Shown: positions 1-7,528 of the stretch, piece by piece
Layout of the letters: the number at the start of each line of letters is the position of its first letter
How positions within the stretch are numbered: the stretch's first letter is position 1
DNA from: Cyclobacteriaceae bacterium
GTDB lineage: Bacteria; Bacteroidota; Bacteroidia; Cytophagales; Cyclobacteriaceae
Assembly: GCA_009885605.1 (NCBI GenBank)
Contig: VFKK01000210.1
Location: 1 to 21,197 of the forward strand
DNA: 21,197 nucleotides
Reading direction: 5' to 3'
Translations under genes and position numbers: made by a program
The notes under the pieces: generated by a model
Database searches by the model: none
Told to the model about the DNA's origin: nothing
Seen by the model: only the letters and a program-made list of their open reading frames with translations

Positions 1-822
1 ATGTGGGGAGCGAGTTCAAAAACATTAGCACTCGTGGATTCTGCGCGAAATGCAGGCTTAGACATTATGATGGACCAATATCCCTACGCTGCAAGCCACA
101 CAGGCATCAGCGTATTAATTCCGAGTTGGGCACTTGAGGGAGATAAATTTGCAGAAAGAGTCCTTGATCCGAAGCTCAGAGACAGCATCAAAGCTGGTAT
201 TGTTTTCAATATTGTCAATGATCGCGGAGGAAGTGACCTGAGGAGAATCCAGTTTTCCAGAGTAGAATGGGATAAAGAACTAGAAGGAAAAACGATGCAC
301 GACTGGGCAATTCTGGAAGGGATGGAACCAACTGTAGAAAATGGAGCCGAACTTACCATCCGTGCACAGCTTAACGGAGGGACAGGAACCATCTATCATG
401 CAATGGATGAAAAGGATGTAGAAAACATTATGCGTCACCCTATGACCATGATAGGTTCGGACGGCAGACTTTCTCAACCCGGCGATGGCCACCCCCATCC
501 ACGTGCGTATGGCACATTCCCGAGAGTATTGGGAGTATACGTCAGAGAAAAGAAAGTAATTCCCCTCCAAGTCGCAATCCATAAAATGACAGGTCTCTCG
601 GCGGCAAGGCTCGGGCTGAAAGATAGAGGGCTGATTAAAGAGGGATATGTTGCTGATTTGACAATGTTCGATCCCGAAACTATTAGGGATAAATCAACAT
701 TTACTGATCCTCACCAATATCCGGATGGTATTTCCTATGTAATAATCGACGGGAAATTTGCAGTTGAAAATGGAGTTTTTCTAAAAGCACCAATCGGAAA
801 GGTAATTCGCAAAAACAGATAA
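1..822 (+). CDS. D-aminoacylase / N-acyl-D-amino-acid deacylase family amidohydrolase, C-terminal part (5' truncated by window edge)
   Basis: Members of this amidohydrolase family are metal-dependent deacylases acting on N-acyl-D-amino acids, D-glutamate/D-aspartate derivatives or related amides. About 273 residues are visible, roughly half of the usual 480-550, so the gene starts left of the window. The ATG at base 1 is probably an internal Met, because homologues continue upstream into the metal-binding HxH region, which is missing here. Visible family signatures are DQYPYAAS (about residues 25-32), GSDGRL (152-157, with the Asp expected in the active site), the HPHPRAYGTFPR block (164-175) and the C-terminal metal-dependent-hydrolase tail with DRGLIKEGYVADLTMFD, which returns the chain to the small beta-sandwich domain. 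The gene ends at a TAA 17 nt before a strong hairpin. The family is fairly certain. The exact substrate cannot be read from this half. Confidence 0.85.
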   Translation: MWGASSKTLALVDSARNAGLDIMMDQYPYAASHTGISVLIPSWALEGDKFAERVLDPKLRDSIKAGIVFNIVNDRGGSDLRRIQFSRVEWDKELEGKTMHDWAILEGMEPTVENGAELTIRAQLNGGTGTIYHAMDEKDVENIMRHPMTMIGSDGRLSQPGDGHPHPRAYGTFPRVLGVYVREKKVIPLQVAIHKMTGLSAARLGLKDRGLIKEGYVADLTMFDPETIRDKSTFTDPHQYPDGISYVIIDGKFAVENGVFLKAPIGKVIRKNR

Positions 823-839
823 AATTTCTTTTAAAAAAT

Positions 840-867
840 AAAAAGGAGGCTTGAAGCCTCCTTTTTT
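840..867. terminator. Bidirectional intrinsic terminator between convergent genes
   Basis: An 11-bp perfect stem (840-850 pairing with 856-866, core AAAAGGAGGC / GCCTCCTTTT) with a 5-nt TTGAA loop lies between the amidohydrolase (+) and yicC (-). An A-run on the left and a T-run on the right give a U-tract to transcripts from either side. The T-run includes the first bases of the yicC TAA stop (868-866), so the yicC stop lies in the foot of the hairpin. Confidence 0.9.
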
Positions 868-1747
868 ATAACACATTCATGGATTGCTCTTTGATCTTTT
901 CAAGTTCGTCTTTCATCAGAATCACATATTTCTGAATCCCCGCATCATTTGCTTTTGATCCAATCGTGTTGATTTCTCGACCAATTTCTTGTGAAATAAA
1001 TCCTAATTTTTTCCCTTGGCTACTCTCCTCTTTCATCGATTTGGAGAAATATTTCAAGTGAGTATCGAGTCTGACCAATTCTTCATTGATATCCAGCTTT
1101 TCGAAATAATAGATCAATTCCTGCTCAAATCGATTGGCATCAAATGAGTTTTCATCAAGCCACTCGCTAAAATGGTTTCTGATTTTCTGCTTGATTCTAT
1201 CTTTCCGGCCTCCTTCTTCTTCTTTGATTCTGGTCAATCCTGCTTCAATATTTTCGATATTTTCCTGAAGTTTCAGTTCCAATGAATTTCCCTCATCCTG
1301 GCGGAAACCTTCACATTTTTGCAAAGCCTCCTCCAAAATCTTTTTCACCAAAGTCCATTCTTCCTCTTCATCTTTGGCCTCACCTGCAATTGCACTCATT
1401 ACGTTCGGAGCCTGAAGGGCAAGTTTAAATAGGTCCTGCGAATTATCATTGACAGAATCAGCAAGAGTTTTGAATTTTTGATACACAGCCTTGAAGAGGT
1501 CCTCGTTGATATTTACAGGTAACTCCGTGGCTGCTTTTGGGAAAAAATCAATCATGACATTGACTTTCCCCCTATCCAAAACAGTAAGCACCAAGTTGCG
1601 TATTTCGTGTTCTTTATCAGAAAACTGTCTTGGACTTCGGATGGAAAGGTCCAAAAACTTGGAGTTGAGCGACTTGACTTCCACATGAATCATCATGCGC
1701 TCGTCCTCAAATCCGGCGTTTCCGAATCCGGTCATTGATTTGATCAT
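866..1747 (-). CDS. yicC: YicC/YloC family endoribonuclease
   Basis: YicC proteins are endoribonucleases that assemble into multimeric rings; the E. coli protein takes part in small-RNA (RyhB) turnover. The 293-residue length matches the family. The N terminus MIKSMTGFG is the family hallmark, followed by the VEVKSLNSKFLDL block of the YicC-like N domain. The C-terminal DUF1732 part carries GKKLGFISQEIGREINTIGSKA and ends in the usual helix (MKDELEKIKEQ). The long middle section is acidic and helical. The start ATG at 1747 is 18 nt downstream of the stop of the upstream outer-membrane protein gene, so it is probably the last gene of a three-gene operon. I see no Shine-Dalgarno sequence before it, which is normal in this phylum. 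In many bacteria gmk follows yicC; here the operon ends at a terminator instead. Confidence 0.95.
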   Translation of the reverse strand: MIKSMTGFGNAGFEDERMMIHVEVKSLNSKFLDLSIRSPRQFSDKEHEIRNLVLTVLDRGKVNVMIDFFPKAATELPVNINEDLFKAVYQKFKTLADSVNDNSQDLFKLALQAPNVMSAIAGEAKDEEEEWTLVKKILEEALQKCEGFRQDEGNSLELKLQENIENIEAGLTRIKEEEGGRKDRIKQKIRNHFSEWLDENSFDANRFEQELIYYFEKLDINEELVRLDTHLKYFSKSMKEESSQGKKLGFISQEIGREINTIGSKANDAGIQKYVILMKDELEKIKEQSMNVL

Positions 1748-1765
1748 AAGGGATTGGGGGAGGTG

Positions 1766-4700
1766 TTAGAAATTGAAACCCAAAGTTGCATAGAATTTCA
1801 AGTCTTCTGATTCATAATTTCGAATTGGCCTTGCCACGTCGAATTTGACGTAATAATTCAAGAGTACCGTTCTTAATCCAGCACCATAACTTTGCAGCCA
1901 AGGGTTATTGAAATTGTTCAAAGTGATTACAAATGGCGAGCCTTCGGTATTGATTACTTCAGTATTTTGGTCGTTAACCCTTTCCCAAGGTGCTGAGTCA
2001 TTCCAAGCTGAACCAATATCATAAAATCCTACTAATTGGAAATTACGAACAAAATTGGAAGTAATATTTCCTCTTGTAAGGTAGGAAAATAAGGGAATTC
2101 TTAATTCACTTGTAAATGTGATCACATTACGGCCTCGGATCTCATCATAATCGTATCCCCTCAAATCCATGAAGTCGGCAAAAAGAATATTAGAGTTTTC
2201 CATACCGGTCGGGTTTCTAATCGGAGATACTTCGGGCCTGTTTGAAGGAGGCTGATAAAACTCGTTAAACATCCAATTATCCATTCCTCCCACAAGATAA
2301 GACTGGGGATTATTACCCATAAATGAACCTGCATAAAGCTTCGTTGCAAATATTATATTCTTATGGATCCGTTGATAATTTCTAAGATCAAGATAAAAGT
2401 TGCTAAACGATCGATCTCCATGGTTCAAACCCTGATAATGGGTAAATCCAATTTTTCCTTTAAACCCGGCCTGAGCATATAGTTCCAGCTGGTGGGTGCG
2501 GTCATATCCTATTTCAGCTTTTCCCCCAACATAATTAACATCAAATCTATTTTGTGGGGAATTAATAGTGCCCAAAGTCAGGGAATCTACATTTTGGTTG
2601 AAATATTGGGTTTTAGCAATAAATGGGGCCAATGTCACTCTGGCATTTACATTCAATGGATAAGAGAAACCTGCTTCAACTTTGGTCAGAACGTACTTCT
2701 GAAGAGTAATGTCTCCCTCTTCAACATTGATACTTCTCCGATCAAATCTTCCTCTAAAATCAATTCTGCTCTTCAAGTATTCATACTCAAAAAACAAATC
2801 TCCACCAGAACTAAAATCCAGAGATGTCGTCAACCCGGCATAAAATGAATGGTTGTCAAGTAAATCAGTCATTTTCCCCGTCAGGTTTAATCCAAACCCT
2901 CTGATAGGATCTACTATGAATCTGGTATTAACATGATTGATGAAAAACTGTGGCTCCATTTCTCTTGGTCCGGTTACCCTTTTCTGAAGGCTCTGCTTTC
3001 TGAAAGTTTCCAGAAGATTTACTCTGCTATTCTCTTGACTTGGTTCCGCAGCTTTTGCTAAAGCTGGATTTGGAAGCGTATCAAACGAATAATTTTCTGT
3101 ATCGAGACCTTTCTTTGACTGAAATTTCAATCGTTCAAGGCTAATAGATGAAGTAGCGCTCTTTGTGGTTGTATCCACTTTAACTTCCGGTGGATTGACC
3201 ATTGGGGGTGCAACAACAGTCGATTTTGTTGCTTCAGCTTGCTTTTGTTCCATCAGCCTTCTTGCCGCAAGGCGCTCATTCAGACCCTTGGCCTGTGCTA
3301 GTTGGATTCTGGGAGTGCTGGGAGTGAATTGATCTGCATTTGAAAATCCTTCAACAACCAAAAAACTCTCTCTTCCATCTCTCACCGAATAAGCAATTCT
3401 CCCCATCCTGCTACTTACGTCAAAAGCTTCGATGCTTTTATTGTAAGCAGAAATTTGGTTTGAGACTTGATTCCCAATATTCAACCGCATCAGATTATTG
3501 ATTCCGCTCAAATCGCTGATGTACAAAACGTTGTTAGGATTCAATCTTCTTGGCATGATATTCTTACTATTGGAATTAGTCAGCTGATTGAAAACTATCG
3601 TATCACGCACGTCTGCAATGAACAGGTTATAATTATTAGGATAGGTCTTCAAATCCATCGATTTTCCGGCCAATGAATCAGCGACCTTGATAAAATTTGA
3701 GGAGTAAATGATGGTGGAATCATTCATGAAAATCGGTGTCAAATCATCAAAAGAATCATTGGTAAGTCTTTTTCCCTGACCTCGTGTGTTGAGTGTGTAG
3801 ATATCTGATTTCCCGTTCGAAATCGCTGAAAGCACCATATTCCTACCAGTGCTGTTAAAATCCAAACTCAGGATTTGAGTGATATTTCTAAGAAAAATCT
3901 TATCCTGATTAGTCCCGTCAATGGACCTCAGCCTGAGCGTTGTCGTACCGCTTTTGAAAGATGCAATCGCAATGTTGGCAGAATCCCTCCACGCAATTAC
4001 CGGAGCCTGAAAATTTGCTTCCTGGTCTTCATAGACTGTTCCTCCCTGGAAAACAGTTCTCTCCGAACCAGCGGATATATCCCTGACCTGGATCTTATAT
4101 TTTCCACCGTCATTTAGAACATAGGCTAGAAGGAGCCCATCCGGACTAAATTTAATATCATTTATTTCACCCAAAACTCGTGGAGAAGTGGATGCAATAG
4201 AAGCACCTGCATTTACGCCTTTGAAATTATTGGATACCTGCTGATTGATGCCGGAATAATACTTCTTCCATTCCTCGGTGAAGGTTTTATAATTGAGCCC
4301 TACTGTATTTGCAATGCTATTTTCTTCATTGCGGTTAATTCGGGAAAGATTGAGAATACTTGAAATGTACCGCCTCCCATATCGTTCAGAGATGTAATTC
4401 CAAATTGCCTGACCCACCAAACCTGCTTCATGTTTTTTGAGCTTTAAAATTCTCTGTTCTTCGTCTCCTTCGAAATAATGTCTGATGTAGTCATCCATCT
4501 CCCTGCTCCAGCCTTTTGCCAAATAAAGAGCGATCCCGTCCACATACCAATCCGGAAAATTGCTAACCAGATTGGCTTGAAAGGCATCTGCACCCGAAGA
4601 TCCATAAAGCATTTCTTCAATTATTACCTTGGAGGTCGCATACAACAAATCTTCTTTGAACAGATCTACCTGTCCTTTGTACGAAACTTCTGCAATCAGC

Positions 4701-5062
4701 CTACTAAAATTGGTTTGACCGTCTTCGGTATACTGTTCTTTGTTGAGGTTAAGATTGCTTTGAAGAAGTTCTTCCGGAGAATTATAAATGTAGATTTTTG
4801 GCTTTGTGTAAGCTACATAGCCGATCATCTGGGTGAGTCTGTCAAACTCCTCCTCTATGAAATCAATGGCCATTTTTGCATTGGGTCCTCCACGGTCATA
4901 ATAGTACACCTCAAAGTTATTAGAGGAATAAAAATACCACTCAAATTGCTGGTGCTGAACTCTGTTCTTACCAAAACGCTCCTGATCAAACTGGGCTAAG
5001 GCAAAAAATGAGTTTAACCATAACCCAGCAAAAACTACTATTCGAAATAAATAATATCGCAT
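1766..5062 (-). CDS. Outer-membrane fusion protein: degenerate gluzincin-like peptidase domain, TolB-like beta-propeller, BamA/Omp85-like barrel
   Basis: The 1098-residue precursor has a signal peptide (residues 1-23, hydrophobic core, ALA cleavage site before Gln24; no lipobox Cys). Residues about 40-275 resemble the peptidase-MA-like gluzincin fold, but the zinc motif is lost: where HExxH is expected near 145-152 there is IIEEML, and the downstream Glu-containing WxxEG motif reads WYVDGIA (about 171-177). Residues about 290-580 contain TolB/PD40-type propeller repeats (DIKFSPDG, RLTNDSFDD). A Gln/Ala/Pro/Thr-rich linker occupies roughly 580-705. From about 710 to the end the sequence alternates like a beta-barrel and ends in Phe (LGFNF), as outer-membrane proteins inserted by BAM do; LRIPLF and GFYDIGSAW resemble the last strands of Omp85 proteins. 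Annotators usually call such proteins TolB-like or BamA/TamA-like. I infer a role in envelope biogenesis or surface binding, not proteolysis. It sits 21 nt after the FAD oxidoreductase and 18 nt before yicC. Confidence 0.8.
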   Translation of the reverse strand: MRYYLFRIVVFAGLWLNSFFALAQFDQERFGKNRVQHQQFEWYFYSSNNFEVYYYDRGGPNAKMAIDFIEEEFDRLTQMIGYVAYTKPKIYIYNSPEELLQSNLNLNKEQYTEDGQTNFSRLIAEVSYKGQVDLFKEDLLYATSKVIIEEMLYGSSGADAFQANLVSNFPDWYVDGIALYLAKGWSREMDDYIRHYFEGDEEQRILKLKKHEAGLVGQAIWNYISERYGRRYISSILNLSRINRNEENSIANTVGLNYKTFTEEWKKYYSGINQQVSNNFKGVNAGASIASTSPRVLGEINDIKFSPDGLLLAYVLNDGGKYKIQVRDISAGSERTVFQGGTVYEDQEANFQAPVIAWRDSANIAIASFKSGTTTLRLRSIDGTNQDKIFLRNITQILSLDFNSTGRNMVLSAISNGKSDIYTLNTRGQGKRLTNDSFDDLTPIFMNDSTIIYSSNFIKVADSLAGKSMDLKTYPNNYNLFIADVRDTIVFNQLTNSNSKNIMPRRLNPNNVLYISDLSGINNLMRLNIGNQVSNQISAYNKSIEAFDVSSRMGRIAYSVRDGRESFLVVEGFSNADQFTPSTPRIQLAQAKGLNERLAARRLMEQKQAEATKSTVVAPPMVNPPEVKVDTTTKSATSSISLERLKFQSKKGLDTENYSFDTLPNPALAKAAEPSQENSRVNLLETFRKQSLQKRVTGPREMEPQFFINHVNTRFIVDPIRGFGLNLTGKMTDLLDNHSFYAGLTTSLDFSSGGDLFFEYEYLKSRIDFRGRFDRRSINVEEGDITLQKYVLTKVEAGFSYPLNVNARVTLAPFIAKTQYFNQNVDSLTLGTINSPQNRFDVNYVGGKAEIGYDRTHQLELYAQAGFKGKIGFTHYQGLNHGDRSFSNFYLDLRNYQRIHKNIIFATKLYAGSFMGNNPQSYLVGGMDNWMFNEFYQPPSNRPEVSPIRNPTGMENSNILFADFMDLRGYDYDEIRGRNVITFTSELRIPLFSYLTRGNITSNFVRNFQLVGFYDIGSAWNDSAPWERVNDQNTEVINTEGSPFVITLNNFNNPWLQSYGAGLRTVLLNYYVKFDVARPIRNYESEDLKFYATLGFNF

Positions 5063-5083
5063 TCGATTCGCTGAAAGATGTCT

Positions 5084-6130
5084 TTAAATATAATTAAAAT
5101 ACCGTGCGATGTCCACTTCTCTGTTGATCGGATTTTGACCAATGAGATGATTTTCCATCATTTTACTATAATAGGGAATTAATGAAACTCCTTTAGCTCC
5201 AAAACCATCGAATATGTAAACGCTCTCCTCTTTAGGATGTTTTCCCAAAAATGGTTTTCTGTCGCGAGTTGCTGGCCGGATTCCGATTTTATGACTTACT
5301 ACTTCATTTACGGGAACCTTAACCAACTCAGTCAATCGATCCAGAATCTCATTTTTTGCGGAATCAGTTGGCCCCTGATCCAGATCGTGCTTGGTATAAG
5401 TTGATCCAACTCTATGAATTTGATCCCCAAGATGCACTCTGAATACTCCCCTATTCAGGATATAATTTGGACAAAATTCTTGTCTGACCTCCAAAATTTC
5501 ACCTTTCACAGGGGCAAATGGGAGTCCTCCAAAAAACCGGGATTGCATTGCTCCTAATCCATTGCAGAAAACAATGCTGCCAACTTTTAAACCACGGTAA
5601 TTCCAGGTATCATTTTCCCAAATTGCCTCTTGCTCCTCAAATCGTTGCTCCATCAGGTCTTCTCCGAAATACGCCCCCATTGCTTCGAGCATTACATTGA
5701 TATTGAGCCAACCCGAATTGCGAAGCAAAACCCCTCCAAATGGATCTTTGATAAACTCTGATTGAGAATGAATGTAGATTTTTTCCAGATACTGCGCAAA
5801 GGTCGGATCCGAACTATGCCCCATCCATTCATTTTGCTCCTCGATGGAGACAAATGGTCTGTAAATCGCCTGCTCAAGCAAAAACTTTTGCCCCGTAACT
5901 TCTTCTAATTCCTTGTAAAAAGGCCCGATCTCGGGAAAAAGAACGTCAGCATTCCAAGTCTTGACCATTTTTCTGCCGGTGACAGGATTATAAAGTCCTG
6001 CAGCAATTCTGCTGGATTTATTTTCCTGAGGTAAATCGAGTATTCTGATTTTCTTCCCTGCTTGCTTCAATCGGTAACCCAATGCGGTTCCTGCCAAACC
6101 TTGGCCTATCAGCAAAAAATCAATTTCCAT
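5084..6130 (-). CDS. FAD-dependent oxidoreductase of the D-amino-acid oxidase (DAO) family
   Basis: This is a 348-residue soluble flavoprotein with an N-terminal Rossmann dinucleotide-binding loop, GQGLAG at residues 9-14, in front of a typical beta-alpha-beta. The stretch SSRIAAGLYNPVTGRKMVKTW follows and fits the DAO/MnmC-C-like group, in which a conserved region after the first helix holds the flavin. Near the C terminus, RPATRDRKPFLGKHP and then FDGFGAKGVSLIPY match the second FAD-contacting segment of the family. The substrate (amino acid, amine or a tRNA-linked group) cannot be assigned; there is no MnmC methyltransferase domain and no thiazole-synthesis neighbour. It is the first gene of the minus-strand operon with the TolB/BamA-like protein (21-nt gap) and yicC, and it is divergent from the MBL-fold gene over 55 nt. 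Confidence 0.85.
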   Translation of the reverse strand: MEIDFLLIGQGLAGTALGYRLKQAGKKIRILDLPQENKSSRIAAGLYNPVTGRKMVKTWNADVLFPEIGPFYKELEEVTGQKFLLEQAIYRPFVSIEEQNEWMGHSSDPTFAQYLEKIYIHSQSEFIKDPFGGVLLRNSGWLNINVMLEAMGAYFGEDLMEQRFEEQEAIWENDTWNYRGLKVGSIVFCNGLGAMQSRFFGGLPFAPVKGEILEVRQEFCPNYILNRGVFRVHLGDQIHRVGSTYTKHDLDQGPTDSAKNEILDRLTELVKVPVNEVVSHKIGIRPATRDRKPFLGKHPKEESVYIFDGFGAKGVSLIPYYSKMMENHLIGQNPINREVDIARYFNYI

Positions 6131-6185
6131 AGCCCAAATTAAAGGTATAATTCCTTATTTTGTTACCTCTCAACAGACATTTCCA
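6131..6185. promoter_or_regulatory. Short divergent intergenic region, probable site of two promoters
   Basis: This 55-nt gap separates the divergent FAD-oxidoreductase operon (-) and the MBL-pssA-porU-porV-M16 operon (+), so both need a promoter here or inside the opposite coding sequence. On the plus strand, TTATTTTG (6155-6162) is one mismatch from the Bacteroidota -7 box TAnnTTTG. On the minus strand, TACCTTTA (6147-6140) is also one mismatch away. I see no well-spaced -33 TTTG for either, so the exact promoters remain uncertain. Confidence 0.35.
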
Positions 6186-6839
6186 ATGCTTCATATTAAG
6201 TCCTTTACCTTCAACCCATTTCAGGAAAACACTTATCTGGCTTACGACGATTCAGGAGCAGGTGTTTTGATTGATCCTGGTTGCTTTGAAAAATGGGAAA
6301 AAGCTGATCTGCAAGATTTTATTGAAAATAATGGAATCCGCCTCACTCATTTACTCAATACACATTGCCATATTGATCATGTTTTGGGAAATGCTTGGGC
6401 TAAGAGAACTTTCGGGATTCCACTTTTGATTCATAAGAACGAAATTTCAGTTCTGAAATCTGTGGAAACTTATGCTTCTAATTATGGATTTTCAGGATAT
6501 GAATCCTCAGAGCCGGATGGCTTTTTGGTTGAGGGGGAATCTATTTTGGCAGGCATGGAGGAATTGAAAATTCTATTTGTCCCCGGACATGCTCCTGGCC
6601 ATGTCGCATTTTACCATGAAACTTCGAAGAGATGTATTGCAGGTGACACGTTGTTTCGGGGAAGCATTGGAAGGACTGATCTTCCCGGAGGAAATCATGA
6701 TCTTCTTCTCAAAAAGATTAAATCCGAGCTTTTTACTCTTCCCGATGAAACAATCATTTATTCAGGACATGGATCGGAAACCAGCATTTCATTTGAAAAA
6801 ATTCACAATCCATATGTGGGTAAACAAGCGACCTATTGA
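6186..6839 (+). CDS. MBL-fold metallo-hydrolase (glyoxalase II-like)
   Basis: A 217-residue single-domain metallo-beta-lactamase-fold hydrolase. The dinuclear metal site is complete: HCHIDH at residues 60-65 gives His60, His62, Asp64 and His65; PGHAPGH supplies His135; GDTLF supplies Asp154; and YSGHG supplies His195. The length and motif spacing fit the short glyoxalase II-like thioester hydrolases widespread in Bacteroidota, which lack the C-terminal substrate domain of classical GloB, so the true substrate is unknown. It has no signal peptide and is probably cytoplasmic. It is the first gene of a five-gene plus-strand operon. Its TGA stop overlaps the TTG start of pssA in the sequence TTGA, a translational-coupling arrangement. 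Confidence 0.9.
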   Translation: MLHIKSFTFNPFQENTYLAYDDSGAGVLIDPGCFEKWEKADLQDFIENNGIRLTHLLNTHCHIDHVLGNAWAKRTFGIPLLIHKNEISVLKSVETYASNYGFSGYESSEPDGFLVEGESILAGMEELKILFVPGHAPGHVAFYHETSKRCIAGDTLFRGSIGRTDLPGGNHDLLLKKIKSELFTLPDETIIYSGHGSETSISFEKIHNPYVGKQATY

Positions 6840-7528
6840 AAATTAAAGCTCAAATTCCAAATGCGGTCACGTTACTCAATCTCTTGGTTGGGGTGATCGG
6901 AATCATCAGAGTATTGGATGGAGACATTGTATCGGGTGCTTATTTTGTTTTGTTGGCAGCTTTTTTCGACTTTATCGATGGGTTAGTGGCTCGTCTGCTT
7001 AAAGTTCAAAGTGAGATGGGAAAGCAATTGGATTCTCTTGCGGATGTGGTTTCATTCGGCGTTTTGCCTGGAATTATCCTCTTTTCCATGGCCAAAACCT
7101 ATTCATCATCAGAATACATGCCTTACCTCACTTTGATTGTCCCGATGCTTTCAGCTTTTCGATTGGCAAAATTCAACCTGGACACAAGACAATCCGATCG
7201 GTTCATCGGGCTTCCCACCCCGGCTAACGCGTTATTCATAAGCACACTTCCACAACTTGCCATTCACTGGCCAAAACTTGGTGAGATAATTAACACTCCA
7301 CTGGTATTGGTGGCAATTGCCTGGGCTTTCTCAATCCTTCTTTTGGCAGAAATTCCTCTGATTGCACTTAAATTCAAAAACTTTTCCTTTTCACAAAATG
7401 TCTTTAGATATGTTCTTGTAGGGCTAGCTTTGGGGATATCTCTCTTGCTTGGACTGGCAGGCATCCCAATAATAATCCTGGCGTATATTGGATTGTCGAT
7501 AATCGAAAACAGTCAAGGGAAGGAATGA
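6836..7528 (+). CDS. pssA: CDP-diacylglycerol--serine O-phosphatidyltransferase (phosphatidylserine synthase)
   Basis: The enzyme transfers a phosphatidyl group from CDP-diacylglycerol to serine, the committed step to phosphatidylethanolamine, in the inner membrane. The 230-residue protein has the full CDP-alcohol phosphotransferase motif: D45-x2-D48-G49-x2-A52-R53-x8-G62-x3-D66-x3-D70, with hydrophobic membrane segments around and after it (for example about 12-28, 33-45, 138-160 and 188-222). The N terminus, KIKAQIPNAVTLLNLLVG, lines up with the usual start of bacterial PssA proteins, which supports the non-standard TTG start at 6836. No in-frame ATG lies close to the expected N terminus. 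TTG overlaps the stop of the MBL gene by 4 nt, and the gene's own TGA overlaps the ATG of porU by 4 nt. Head-group specificity for serine is inferred from similarity. Confidence 0.9.
   Translation: MKIKAQIPNAVTLLNLLVGVIGIIRVLDGDIVSGAYFVLLAAFFDFIDGLVARLLKVQSEMGKQLDSLADVVSFGVLPGIILFSMAKTYSSSEYMPYLTLIVPMLSAFRLAKFNLDTRQSDRFIGLPTPANALFISTLPQLAIHWPKLGEIINTPLVLVAIAWAFSILLLAEIPLIALKFKNFSFSQNVFRYVLVGLALGISLLLGLAGIPIIILAYIGLSIIENSQGKE

Noticed and set aside
1..3. ATG at the first base as a true start of the amidohydrolase
   Set aside because: The protein would lack the metal-binding N-terminal half of the family; the Met aligns with the interior of D-aminoacylases, so the gene is cut by the window edge.
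4478..4999. Plus-strand open frame of 173 codons opposite the outer-membrane fusion gene
   Set aside because: It lies fully antisense to a well-supported coding region with signal peptide and clear domains, and its translation has no recognisable motif.
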